From Oscillibacter sp. (lineage in GTDB: Bacteria > Bacillota > Clostridia > Oscillospirales > Oscillospiraceae), in the NCBI GenBank assembly GCA_017526785.1, contig JAFXQV010000015.1, forward strand, positions 108,858 to 172,857: DNA of 64,000 nucleotides, written 5' to 3'. This document shows positions 1-7,587 of the stretch, piece by piece. The position numbers and the translations under genes are program-made. The notes beneath the pieces were generated by a model. The model saw only the letters and a program-made list of their open reading frames with translations. It was not told the origin of the DNA and did not search any database. The stretch's first letter is position 1, and every line of letters begins with the position of its first letter.

Positions 1-1
1 C

Positions 2-682
2 GAAAAAATGCTCCTGATTCAGAAGTTAAAACGGTACGGCTTCTCGCTGGATGAGATTCAACCGCTCCTGTCCTGCGGACACGACGCCTTCTATAGCGAA
101 CTGCGCCGACAGCGCGACAAACTCCAAGACCGACTGACGGAATTAGAGGCGGTTTTGCGGGAATTGACGCTGCATTTGGGCGGTCTGGAAAGGACGGATG
201 ACAAAATGAACATTCCCAACGGATACGAAATCAAGCTGACGGAACGACCGTCTATGGCTGTGTTCTCGTGCCGCCAGCGCATGGGCGTTGACGAGTTCGG
301 CAAATACTTCGGCACCCTCTATGAGCGCATTTCCAAGGAGGGTCTGACGCCCGGCGGCGTTGTCGGCGCGATGTACCACGATGAGGAGTTCCACCATGAA
401 TCATCGGACATTGAGCTTTTCGTCAGCGTACGGGAGCGCGACTGCGCCGAAAAGGTCATGGACGCCTGTCCGTGCGCCATGACCGTCCACAGAGGCGGCT
501 ATTCCACGCTGAACGAGGCCTACGCCGCGCTCGTGTCGTGGATTGAGGAGAACGGATACCAGTGGGACGGCACGCCCTGCGACATCTATACCCGCGGCGC
601 GTGGCACAATCTCAAACCGGAGGACTGGGAGACGGAAGTATATTTCCCCGTGCGCAAGCGCGAAAAGGCGACTGTTGATTGA
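2..682 (+). CDS. MerR-family transcriptional regulator with GyrI-like effector domain (5' partial)
   Basis: The reading frame is open from base 2, so the gene begins outside the window and most of its winged-helix DNA-binding domain is missing. The first visible residues (KLKRYGFSLDEIQPLL) match the last helices of a MerR HTH domain. A coiled coil follows (about residues 30-65, rich in Arg, Glu and Leu), as in MerR dimerisation helices. From about residue 70 to the end the protein resembles the GyrI-like/AraC effector-binding fold, which binds small, often cationic drugs (start GYEIKLTERPSMAVFS, end TEVYFPVRK). Inferred role: one-component regulator sensing a small molecule. The hydrolase remnant just downstream may once have been its target. 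Family assignment is solid; the ligand is unknown. Confidence 0.85.
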   Translation, partial: EKMLLIQKLKRYGFSLDEIQPLLSCGHDAFYSELRRQRDKLQDRLTELEAVLRELTLHLGGLERTDDKMNIPNGYEIKLTERPSMAVFSCRQRMGVDEFGKYFGTLYERISKEGLTPGGVVGAMYHDEEFHHESSDIELFVSVRERDCAEKVMDACPCAMTVHRGGYSTLNEAYAALVSWIEENGYQWDGTPCDIYTRGAWHNLKPEDWETEVYFPVRKREKATVD

Positions 683-1006
683 GACTGGACAGTGGAAAGT
701 CGGCCTGTGCGGCGAAGTATGCTTAAGGATTTGTGGGCAAAGTCTGTTTTGCCCCCTCCGTCCGCCGCGCGGGAGAGGCGGAAAGCCCGACATTTCACGT
801 TTTCTCTGTCGGCAGTCCCGCGAAGCCCTCCCCGCCGCGCGGGGAGGGTGGCGCAACGCGCCGGGTGGGGCGATTTCGGATAATCTTCCGCTCAACTTAA
901 CGCCTATGCGCCGCGCGGGAGAGGCGGAAAGTCCGGCATTTCCAGTAGAATTGTCGCGTGTTGCGTTTTCCCTGTCGGCAGTCCCGCGCCCTCTCTGTCG
1001 CCGTAG
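683..1006. repeat. Gene-free gap with two imperfect direct repeats and a GC-rich palindrome
   Basis: No convincing coding sequence is present. A segment of about 60-80 bp beginning with cgccgcgcgggagaggcgg and ending with ctgtcggcagtcccgcg occurs twice, near 762-822 and 908-989, with scattered differences and a small insertion in the second copy. Between the copies lies a strong palindrome, ccctccccgccgcgcgggga and onward (about 828-850). The arrangement looks like degenerate copies of a small dispersed palindromic element. This is inference from the repeat structure alone. Confidence 0.5.
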
Positions 1007-1120
1007 ATGACAAAGGAACTGATGATTATTCCCGGCGCGGTTCATACCGACCTGTACGACCGGACGGATATTGTTCCGTTTGATAAGATTGAGACGTTTT
1101 TCAAGGACGCTTTAGGCTGA
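1007..1120 (+). pseudogene. Remnant of an alpha/beta hydrolase (C-terminal end only)
   Basis: A 37-codon open frame reads MTKELMIIPGAVHTDLYDR, then a short stretch ending FFKDALG. This closely resembles the final strand and helix of small alpha/beta hydrolases, where PGAxHxDLYD carries the catalytic histidine. An in-frame stop (TAG, 1004-1006) directly precedes it, and nothing upstream in any frame resembles the nucleophile or lid regions. The body of the gene has therefore been lost, probably through the repeat-rich sequence on its left. It sits behind a MerR regulator, a common arrangement for drug- or ester-responsive hydrolases. Not expected to be functional. Confidence 0.6.
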
Positions 1121-1132
1121 CAAAGCATACGC

Positions 1133-1168
1133 GCCGCCTCCCGCCGGATTCGCGGGAGGCGGCTTTTT
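1133..1168 (+). terminator. Rho-independent terminator
   Basis: A 12-bp inverted repeat (gccgcctcccgc / gcgggaggcggc) is followed by TTTTT. It lies 12 bases after the hydrolase remnant's stop and is oriented to end rightward transcription. Confidence 0.8.
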
Positions 1169-1321
1169 GAAAGGACGGCGCGGAATCATGAAATGATGTC
1201 GGCTTCCATTCGCCGCCGCGCTTGCTTACGTTCCGCGCCGGGAGGCGGCGTAGCGATGGATGGAGAAACATTTTCCGAAACGGGCGCGGTTCGTTTGACG
1301 GAAACGCTTCAACAGGCGGCG

Positions 1322-2164
1322 TTAGGGATGTTCCAGCAGGCCGAGTTTGTCGAACGCCTGATAAAGCCCGTCGCGCTCCACGTCCCCGGTCACGTAGTCC
1401 GCGACGGCTTTGATTTCCGCGCCGCCGTTGCCCATGGCGACCCCGAACGCGCAACATTGCAACATGGGAATGTCCACTTTCGCGTCACCGAACGCGATGG
1501 TATCCCGCATGTCGGCGCGGAGATAGTCCACAAGCGCGTGAATGGCCACGCCCTTGTCAACGTCCCCGACGCCCAAATCGCCGAAGAGGGCTTCTTCCCC
1601 CTTGCCGCCCCACGTCCCGGCCTTCAAGTCCGGAAAGGCCGCTTTCGCGTCCAGATAGTCTTGATAGCCGGACAACAGAAAACTGACTTTATTAAGGTCG
1701 TCGCGGTAGAGTTCGCCGCCGAAAATCATGTCCGGGAACGCGTCGCGGACGGTCATTTGTTCCGCGCCGGGGGCTTCCTTGCGCTTGCAGTAAAGGCGTA
1801 TGGCGTCGAGCGCCGCCGAGGCGAAGTGTTCGCTGGCGAAAAGCCCGTTGTTGCTCTCCAGATAGAATTCCAGCCCGCGCCCGTGCAGCCAGTCCACGAT
1901 GTCCCGGCACCGCTCCGCCGTAATCAGGCGGTGCATGACGACCGCGCCGTGGTCTTCGACATAACTGCCGTTGCCGCCAATCATGCCGTCAAGGCCGATG
2001 TCCCAGAGGGGCGGGTAGACCTCCGCGCGGCTCCGCCCCGTGCAGATATAGACCCTGTGTCCGTTCTCCCGCGCCCGGCGTATGGCGCGGGCGGCGGATT
2101 CCGGTATCCGGTTTTCGTAGTCCACCAGTGTCCCGTCCACGTCCAGAAAGATGATTCTGCCCAT
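1322..2164 (-). CDS. HAD-superfamily Cof-type phosphatase
   Basis: This 280-residue protein is a haloacid-dehalogenase phosphatase of the Cof/YbiV type, which removes phosphate from sugar phosphates or small phosphorylated metabolites in the cytoplasm. Motif I is intact at the N-terminus (FLDVDGTLVD, both aspartates present), motif II is the threonine in YICTGRS, and the distal acidic motif reads IAFGDAKVDIPML followed by VAMGNG. The central residues (about 85-190) form the C2-type cap expected for this class. Length is normal for the family. The ATG is preceded by an AAAGGGG-type ribosome site and a good promoter at 2199-2227. It appears monocistronic. Substrate cannot be assigned from sequence. 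Confidence 0.9.
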   Translation of the reverse strand: MGRIIFLDVDGTLVDYENRIPESAARAIRRARENGHRVYICTGRSRAEVYPPLWDIGLDGMIGGNGSYVEDHGAVVMHRLITAERCRDIVDWLHGRGLEFYLESNNGLFASEHFASAALDAIRLYCKRKEAPGAEQMTVRDAFPDMIFGGELYRDDLNKVSFLLSGYQDYLDAKAAFPDLKAGTWGGKGEEALFGDLGVGDVDKGVAIHALVDYLRADMRDTIAFGDAKVDIPMLQCCAFGVAMGNGGAEIKAVADYVTGDVERDGLYQAFDKLGLLEHP

Positions 2165-2198
2165 ATCGCGCCGCCCCTTTCCTGATATTCACGGTCAC

Positions 2199-2227
2199 AG
2201 TATAGCATGCTTTCCGGCGCGGCGCAA
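2199..2227 (-). promoter_or_regulatory. Promoter for the HAD phosphatase
   Basis: On the minus strand, TTGCGC and TATACT are separated by 17 bases, immediately upstream of the HAD gene's ribosome site. Confidence 0.65.
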
Positions 2228-2241
2228 GCGGAAAAGTCCGC

Positions 2242-2403
2242 TCACGCGTCGCGTCTGGCGGCACAGCCGGGGCAGTGGCCGCACTGCCCGTTACAGCCGC
2301 CACAGCCGCCGCGTCTGGCGTCCCTCCAAAGCGTCCGGACACATCCCGCCACCAGTAACGCCACGGCGAGCAGGGCTATCGCGCTTCCCAAAATCGGAGA
2401 CAT
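2242..2403 (-). CDS. FeoB-associated Cys-rich small membrane protein
   Basis: A 53-residue protein with one N-terminal transmembrane helix (ILGSAIALLAVALLVAGCV) followed by a basic, cysteine-rich tail containing GGCGGCNGQCGHCPGC. This layout matches the FeoB-associated cysteine-rich membrane protein family, thought to accompany ferrous-iron uptake. No feoA or feoB lies in this window, so the link rests on family resemblance. The start was chosen at the internal ATG because it follows a textbook GGAGG site at proper spacing and lies 26 bases downstream of a consensus-like -10 box (2429-2434). The longer upstream frame would begin outside the transcript. Confidence 0.7.
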   Translation of the reverse strand: MSPILGSAIALLAVALLVAGCVRTLWRDARRGGCGGCNGQCGHCPGCAARRDA

Positions 2404-2428
2404 TGTCACTCCTCCTTTCAACGGGGGA

Positions 2429-2457
2429 AGTTTAACACAGCTAACCGCCGCTGTCAA
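2429..2457 (-). promoter_or_regulatory. Promoter for the Cys-rich membrane protein
   Basis: Minus strand TTGACA, 17-base spacer, TAAACT. It supports the short start at 2403. Confidence 0.65.
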
Positions 2458-2552
2458 GACGAGAGCGGTATGCGTACGAGATTCGCCCCGCAAGGCGGCG
2501 GGGCAAAACGATTCCTTGGCACATATTCACCGCACAGCCGAAAGTTCCCGCT

Positions 2553-3509
2553 TCATTGCGCCGCCTCTTTCGTGATTTCCAAATGTACGGACTTCTGAAA
2601 CACAGGCTCGACCAGTCCGGGAATCGCTACGGCGTCCGTGAAGCGTATGTCGTCTGTGAACTCCCGCAGTAGCCCGACAATGTACGGGTGGGGGCGTTCG
2701 TCGGGACGCCCCCCCGCCACCGATACGATTACGGTTTTCGGCCGAATCTGTGACAGAAATTTCCGGTTCACCGACGACAAAGAGCCGTGGTGCGGCAATT
2801 TGAGAACGTCACAGGGCGCGGTCGTATCCCTGTCCCAGAGCGCGCCGTACAGGTCTCCGCCGAGGACGACCTGCTTTCCGTGGTAATAGAGCCGCTGCCG
2901 CAGGCTGCTGGCGTTCATGAACTTTCCCCAGCGCATGAGCGTATAGCGGTCGCGGACGCCCCGGAAAGCGTCGTCGAAAATCCGCTTCTGGTGCTGGTAC
3001 AGTCCGGCCTCCGAACAGTAGATTTCCATGGACAGTTCGTCCGTCAGTTGCAGGAACTCCGTACGCGTCCCGGGCAGTTCCACGAGTTCCCGGACGCGTC
3101 CGGGGTGTGTACGGAGTGCCGACGCGTAAATGTTCATACATCGAAGCACGTTCCGGGCGGTCGGGTTCAGGCCGTTGTCGGCGTCGGGTTCCAAGTCGCC
3201 GAAGCCCTCCGGCGGTACGTACGTCGTGACAAGTTTCCCGACGCTCGCCGCGTCCAGTACGCGCCCCAAGCCGCCGACGTGGTCGCGGTGGAAGTGCGTC
3301 AATAGAAGTATGTCCAAGTGCGTGACGCCCGCCTCCCGCAGGAAGTCGCCCGCGAAAATGCGCCGTGACCGGGGGTCGAGTTCGCCCGGGTGGTCGTCGC
3401 GCTGTAAGGCGTAGTGGCCGCAGTCGACCAGAATCGCAAACTCGGCGTCGGTGTCCCGAACCAGTGTCGCGTCCCCGTTGCCCACGTTGATGAAGTCCAG
3501 TGTCAGCAT
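2553..3509 (-). CDS. MBL-fold metallo-hydrolase (ComEC C-terminal-domain-like)
   Basis: This 318-residue protein is a stand-alone metallo-beta-lactamase-fold hydrolase. The metal-binding motif is plain in LLLTHFHRDHVGG (HxHxDH), with an upstream aspartate in ILVDCGHYAL and later histidines in LKLPHHGS, the last being typical of the ComEC/Rec2 C-terminal domain group. It has no transmembrane segments and no signal peptide, so it is cytosolic and not the DNA-uptake channel itself. Family members act as nucleases or phosphodiesterases; the substrate here is unknown. The ATG has a GAGAGGGG ribosome site, and a promoter lies about 160 bases upstream, leaving an unusually long leader. Confidence 0.85.
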   Translation of the reverse strand: MLTLDFINVGNGDATLVRDTDAEFAILVDCGHYALQRDDHPGELDPRSRRIFAGDFLREAGVTHLDILLLTHFHRDHVGGLGRVLDAASVGKLVTTYVPPEGFGDLEPDADNGLNPTARNVLRCMNIYASALRTHPGRVRELVELPGTRTEFLQLTDELSMEIYCSEAGLYQHQKRIFDDAFRGVRDRYTLMRWGKFMNASSLRQRLYYHGKQVVLGGDLYGALWDRDTTAPCDVLKLPHHGSLSSVNRKFLSQIRPKTVIVSVAGGRPDERPHPYIVGLLREFTDDIRFTDAVAIPGLVEPVFQKSVHLEITKEAAQ

Positions 3510-3671
3510 ACGCGCCCCTCTCTATTCTGTCCGTAGTTGTCGTCAAGCGCTGTCCGTGCGGTACGCCCCGAAAGCCCGCGTCATCCCCCATTGCTTCCGG
3601 CGTCTCTTGGTTGGGAAGCGTTCCGTAATCCCTGCCCTCTGCCATACGCTTCCCCGTGATTGATTATCTAC

Positions 3672-3699
3672 ATTATACGTTATTGACACGGAAAGTCAA
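3672..3699 (-). promoter_or_regulatory. Promoter for the MBL-fold gene
   Basis: Minus strand TTGACT, 16-base spacer, TATAAT. The predicted transcript starts near 3665, giving a leader of roughly 155 bases before the gene at 3509. No recognised riboswitch was seen in that leader. Confidence 0.65.
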
Positions 3700-3911
3700 T
3701 CCGTTTCCCCGGCGGTCGGTGTAAAATAATGGCAGGACTTTCATCTTCCGTATCATGGAATTTCTGAGCGGACGCGAAACGGGCGTTTGCACCCGAAAAC
3801 ACGCCTTGCATCCGCGCCGAAAATTGCGCGGCGTCGTTGTCAAAACAGGAGCCTTACGGCGGTTCCGAAAAGCCCTGCAAAAACTTGACGCCGACCGCCA
3901 GCGTTAGCGGC

Positions 3912-3940
3912 TTGACAGGACGCCGGAAATTGTGTAAACT
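3912..3940 (+). promoter_or_regulatory. Promoter for the nitroreductase gene
   Basis: TTGACA, 17-base spacer, TAAACT, located 33 bases before the start codon. The rest of the gap 3700-3911 shows no gene. Confidence 0.7.
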
Positions 3941-3972
3941 GATACCATGATTCAGAGAAAGGGGCGGTTCTC

Positions 3973-4503
3973 ATGGAGAACGAAAACGCGGTTCTGCGGG
4001 CGATTCGGGAGCGCCGGAGTATCCGGAACTTCCGCCCGGAACGCTTGAAGCGGCAGGACATGGAAGCGATTCTGGAAGCGGGCAAGTGGGCGGCGTCCGC
4101 GAAAGGCTTGCAGAGCGCGTTAATGGTCGTGGTGGACAACCCCGGCGACGTGGAGGCACTCCGCAAGGCCAACGCCGCAATCTGGGGGCGGCCGGACGTT
4201 GACCCGTTCTACGCCGCGCCGGACATTGTGGTGGTTCTGGCCGACGGCGATACCCCGAACTGGTTACAGGACGGTTCCCTTGTCATGGGGAATCTCATGC
4301 TGGCGGCGCACGCCGTCGGGGCGGGTTCCTGCTGGATTAACCGGGCTATGGAATACTTTGACAGCCCCGAGGGGAAGGCCATGCTCGAAAAGTGGAACGT
4401 TCCGGCGAAGTATCGCGGCGTGGGTATCTGCGCGTTAGGCTATCCGGCCGTCGAGCCTCCCGCGCCCAAGGCGCGCAAGGCTGACTATATCGTACGCGTT
4501 TGA
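3973..4503 (+). CDS. Nitroreductase-family FMN-dependent oxidoreductase
   Basis: This 176-residue cytoplasmic flavoprotein has the family's N-terminal FMN-phosphate contact (IRERRSIRNFRPERL). The central region reads LVMGNLMLAAHAVGAGSCWI, the typical helix that packs on the flavin, followed by a C-terminal GVGICALGYP strand. Length is standard for the short NfsA/NfsB-like group, which reduces nitro compounds, quinones or unknown physiological acceptors using NAD(P)H. The ATG follows an AAAGGGG ribosome site and a good promoter. The last 18 bases, including the stop codon, are repeated 40 bp downstream (see repeat at 4488-4545). Confidence 0.9.
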   Translation: MENENAVLRAIRERRSIRNFRPERLKRQDMEAILEAGKWAASAKGLQSALMVVVDNPGDVEALRKANAAIWGRPDVDPFYAAPDIVVVLADGDTPNWLQDGSLVMGNLMLAAHAVGAGSCWINRAMEYFDSPEGKAMLEKWNVPAKYRGVGICALGYPAVEPPAPKARKADYIVRV

Positions 4504-4545
4504 CACGGCGCTACAGAAAAGTTGCTGTATCGTACGCGTTTGACA
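4488..4545 (+). repeat. 18-bp direct repeat spanning the nitroreductase stop codon
   Basis: The sequence tatcgtacgcgtttgaca occurs at 4488-4505, where it encodes the last residues and stop of the nitroreductase, and again exactly at 4528-4545, just ahead of the deoD ribosome site. Confidence 0.9.
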
Positions 4546-4563
4546 AGAAAGGAGTGTTTTTCA

Positions 4564-5283
4564 ATGGCGGTACCGACTCCCCATAACGAGGCCAAATCAG
4601 GCGACATCGCAAAAGTCGTACTCATGCCCGGCGACCCCCTCCGGGCGAAGTACATCGCGGAAACGTATCTGGAAAGCCCGGTCTGTTTCAACCATGTGCG
4701 GAACATGCTGGGCTTTACGGGAACCTACGAGGGCAAGCGGGTGTCCATCATGGGACACGGCATGGGCGTGCCGTCCGTGGGGCTGTACGCCTACGAACTG
4801 TATGCCTTTTACGGCGTGGAATCTATCATCCGGATTGGTTCGGCGGGCGGCGTCGGCGAAAATACGCATTTGCGCGACGTAATTCTTGCGCTGGCGGCGT
4901 CGACAAACTCCAACTATGCCAGCCAGTACCACTTCCCCGGACAGCTCACGCCGTCGGCGTCGTGGCCGCTGCTCCGCAAGGCCGCCGAGAGCGCCGAGAA
5001 GCTGGGCATTCCGGTGCAGGTGGGGCAGGTCTACACCTCCGACGCCTTCTACGGCGAGGGCGACGACGTGAAAAACGCCTGCCGGGCGTTCGATATCGCG
5101 GGCGTCGAAATGGAGACGGCCGGACTGTACTGGACGGCGCAATCTCTCCATAAGCAGGCGCTGGGCATTCTGACGGTATCCGACCACGTCTTCACCGGGG
5201 AATCGCTCTCGGCGGAGGAGCGGCAACTGTCTTTCAACGACATGATGAAAATCGCGCTCGAAACCGCGAAAGCCTTCGCGTGA
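4564..5283 (+). CDS. deoD: Purine-nucleoside phosphorylase, DeoD type
   Basis: This 239-residue enzyme cleaves purine (deoxy)ribonucleosides with phosphate to the free base and (deoxy)ribose 1-phosphate, in purine salvage. Family markers are all visible: the phosphate-binding LMPGDPLRAKYIAETYL near the N-terminus, IRIGSAGG in the centre, VEMETAGLY for ribose binding, and VSDHVFTGE near the C-terminus with the catalytic aspartate. Length equals that of classical hexameric DeoD proteins. The start was set at the internal ATG following AAGAAAGGAG rather than the upstream in-frame codon, which lacks a ribosome site and would overlap the duplicated sequence. It probably shares the nitroreductase transcript. 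Confidence 0.95.
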   Translation: MAVPTPHNEAKSGDIAKVVLMPGDPLRAKYIAETYLESPVCFNHVRNMLGFTGTYEGKRVSIMGHGMGVPSVGLYAYELYAFYGVESIIRIGSAGGVGENTHLRDVILALAASTNSNYASQYHFPGQLTPSASWPLLRKAAESAEKLGIPVQVGQVYTSDAFYGEGDDVKNACRAFDIAGVEMETAGLYWTAQSLHKQALGILTVSDHVFTGESLSAEERQLSFNDMMKIALETAKAFA

Positions 5284-5293
5284 AACACAAAGC

Positions 5294-5330
5294 GCCGGAA
5301 CCGTTACGGGCGGTTCCGGCACTTGCTTTT
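5294..5330 (+). terminator. Terminator after deoD
   Basis: Inverted repeat gccggaaccg / cggttccggc with a 7-base loop, followed by a T-rich stretch (acttgctttt). It lies between the convergent deoD and crotonase genes and could serve both. Confidence 0.8.
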
Positions 5331-6129
5331 AGCGGTTCTGGAAGTGCTTTTCTTTGCGCTTCTCGAGGAACGCGCCCATTCCCTCTTTCTGGTCCTCCGT
5401 GGCAAAGCACATGGCGAACAGCTCATTTTCAAGGGCGATACCGTCGTCAATGTCCATCTGCATGCCGCGGTCGATACATGCCTTGCTGTACTTGACGGCA
5501 ATGGGGGCGTTGGCCGCGAACGACTTCGCCATATCCATGGCGCCGTCCATGAGGGATTCCGGGGCGCAGACCGCGTTCACAAGGCCAATCCGCATGGCCT
5601 CCTCGGGGCCAATCATCCTGCCGGAGAAAATCAGCTCCTTGGCCTTGGACGCGCCCACGCGGCGCGGGAGGCGCTGTGTGCCGGAGAAACCCGGCGTGAT
5701 GCCCAAGCCGACTTCGGGCTGTCCGAACTTCGCGCCGCCCTTGCCTTCGGCGTTCGGGAGCGCCGCAAGGATGATGTCGCACGACATGGCCAGCTCACAC
5801 CCGCCGCCGAGCGCGAATCCGTTCACGGCCGCGATAGTGGGGATTTCGAGTTTTTCGATACGGCGCATAACGGCGCTTCCGCGCTGACCCCATTTCCGAC
5901 CCTGCGCGATGTCCATGGGACACTGTTCCGCGATATCCGCCCCGGCGACGAACGCGCGGCCTTCCCCTGTGATAATCAGCGCCCGGAGTTCGGTATCCCG
6001 CTCGATTTCCGTCAGCGCGGCTTCCAGTTCGCCGACGACGGCGGCGTTCAGGGCGTTTAAGGCCTTCGGGCGGCTGATGGTCAACACGCCGATTCCCTCT
6101 TGCTTCTCATAACGGATTGTCTCGTACAT
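5329..6129 (-). CDS. crt: Enoyl-CoA hydratase / crotonase
   Basis: This 266-residue crotonase-fold protein hydrates short-chain trans-2-enoyl-CoA, typically crotonyl-CoA to 3-hydroxybutyryl-CoA in butyrate metabolism. The oxyanion-hole segment GRAFVAGADI and the second one, ALGGGCELAMSCD, are intact, and both catalytic glutamates are present (in GCELAMS and FGQPEVGLG). Length and colinearity fit the clostridial Crt group. Other genes of a butyrate cluster are not adjacent, so a role in another CoA pathway is possible. The ATG is preceded by GGAGG. An inverted repeat near its promoter suggests repressor control. Confidence 0.85.
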   Translation of the reverse strand: MYETIRYEKQEGIGVLTISRPKALNALNAAVVGELEAALTEIERDTELRALIITGEGRAFVAGADIAEQCPMDIAQGRKWGQRGSAVMRRIEKLEIPTIAAVNGFALGGGCELAMSCDIILAALPNAEGKGGAKFGQPEVGLGITPGFSGTQRLPRRVGASKAKELIFSGRMIGPEEAMRIGLVNAVCAPESLMDGAMDMAKSFAANAPIAVKYSKACIDRGMQMDIDDGIALENELFAMCFATEDQKEGMGAFLEKRKEKHFQNR

Positions 6130-6159
6130 CGTGATTTCCTCCCAGAAGTAATTGCTTCC

Positions 6160-6206
6160 ATTATAGCAAATCCGGCCGCGAATTGACAGACAATCCGGCC
6201 TGTCAA
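6160..6206 (-). promoter_or_regulatory. Putative crt promoter -10 with an adjacent inverted repeat
   Basis: On the minus strand a perfect TATAAT (6160-6165) lies 31 bases before the crotonase ATG, without a consensus -35. Around the expected upstream region is an inverted repeat, TTGACAG and CTGTCAA (6183-6189 and 6200-6206, 10-base spacer), which could be an operator. Confidence 0.45.
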
Positions 6207-6249
6207 TATCACTGTTTTCAGGCGGCGTTTTTGTGACTTTCGCCGGATT

Positions 6250-7569
6250 TCAGAACCCGCTCCGAATGGCTTCGGGTTCTTCTTCCTCCGGGGCGGACGG
6301 TTTCTGCTGTGTTTGGGCTTCGGCCTCCTTGGCGGCGACTTGCGCGAGCGTCAGCCCGGTTCCGCTGAGATTAAGCGTTTTGAAGATGTCCACCGGGACG
6401 GCCAGATACATACTGTTGCCGACGCGGTACGCGCCCGAGGTCACGGCCACCACGCGCCCGAACGCGTTAAGCAGCGCCCCGCCCGAACTGCCCTGCGAGA
6501 TGTCGGCCGTACTCATCACGCACGGGAGTTCGTAGCGTTCGACTTTGCGCGCCGTGGCGCTGATGACGCCCTCACTGACGGCCAGCCCCAGCCCCAGCGG
6601 GTTACTCAACGTGTAGGCGATATCGCCGGGGCGCAAGTCGGCTGTCCCGACGAGTTCCAGCGTGGCGAAGCGCGAAATCTGGCGGTTGTCGAGCGTTGTC
6701 CGGGATACGCGGATTACGGCAAGGTCCTTGCCCACGTCGTACCACACGACCCGCTCCACGGGGAACGATTCCCCGGTGACAAGCGTCGCCACGGCCTGTA
6801 TGGAGCCGTCGATAGAGTGGTAATTCGTGACGGCAAGCCCGTCGGCCGAGATGAAGAACCCGCTTGCGTCGGCCGAAATTTCGTCGGCGAGAATGGCGTC
6901 CTCCGTGTCGTAGAGCGCCAGACTGAACACGGCGGACATATAGCGGTCGGCGATTTCCCGGGCGGTCAGGCTCTGACGGTTCAGGCCTAACGCGTTGACG
7001 GCCGAGGCCTTGCAGAGTTCGCGCTTGACCAGACGCTCTACCACGGCGTCGCCGTCGGGGTAGCGGAAGCGCAGAACGTCAAGCGCCGACTCGCAGAGGT
7101 CGCCGAACGTGACCAGCCCCGTGTAGGCGCGGGAAATCAGCCCGACGCGCCGGGCGTACGTCGCGGCCTCCGAGGCCGTGAAGTCCTTGTAGCCCAGCAT
7201 GCTCAGGAGCATGGAAAACCAGTCGTTGGCCATGACGTTTTGCCCCGCGCCGAAAGCGGCGTCCGAGGCGGCCTTGACCCAGCCCTGACGCACCGCGTAG
7301 GACACCGCGTCGCTGGACGCCTGCGGCACGTCGCGCAGACGTTCGCTCTTGCCGCCGTTCGTCACGCCCCCGGACAGGAGTACAAGCATGGTCGTGGCGG
7401 TCACTTTGTCCACGGGCGCGGAGAGGTCGTACTTGGTATCGTCCAGCAGTCCAAGCGTGATGAGGGTGTCTGCGGCGCGTTGGGCTTCGCCTTCCAGCGC
7501 GGGGGCGGACGGGGCGCACGCGAGCAGTAAGCACAACGCGCAGAGTAGAGACAAAATCCGTTTTTTCAT
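6250..7569 (-). CDS. Secreted SLH-like / trypsin-like serine protease
   Basis: This 439-residue protein has a signal peptide (MKKRILSLLCALCLLLA, cleavage near APALEG). Residues about 30-215 contain three degenerate S-layer-homology-like repeats, e.g. AADTLITLGLLDD and the later LSMLGYKDF. Residues about 225-405 form a HtrA-type chymotrypsin fold with a complete triad: His in VTNYHSIDG, Asp in GKDLAVIRV, Ser in ISQGSSGGALL. No PDZ domain follows; the C-terminus is a Gln/Glu/Pro-rich tail. Inferred role: an envelope-attached protease working outside the membrane. The start was chosen at MKKR because a GGAGG site lies six bases upstream; the earlier in-frame codon lacks one. Confidence 0.85.
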   Translation of the reverse strand: MKKRILSLLCALCLLLACAPSAPALEGEAQRAADTLITLGLLDDTKYDLSAPVDKVTATTMLVLLSGGVTNGGKSERLRDVPQASSDAVSYAVRQGWVKAASDAAFGAGQNVMANDWFSMLLSMLGYKDFTASEAATYARRVGLISRAYTGLVTFGDLCESALDVLRFRYPDGDAVVERLVKRELCKASAVNALGLNRQSLTAREIADRYMSAVFSLALYDTEDAILADEISADASGFFISADGLAVTNYHSIDGSIQAVATLVTGESFPVERVVWYDVGKDLAVIRVSRTTLDNRQISRFATLELVGTADLRPGDIAYTLSNPLGLGLAVSEGVISATARKVERYELPCVMSTADISQGSSGGALLNAFGRVVAVTSGAYRVGNSMYLAVPVDIFKTLNLSGTGLTLAQVAAKEAEAQTQQKPSAPEEEEPEAIRSGF

Positions 7570-7587
7570 ACGCGATTCCTCCATATT

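Noticed and set aside
2809-3645. A 278-codon frame overlapping the MBL-fold gene with a start in its leader
   Set aside because: It begins 3' of a real promoter but its composition is shadow-like and no family is recognisable. The MBL gene has a better ribosome site.
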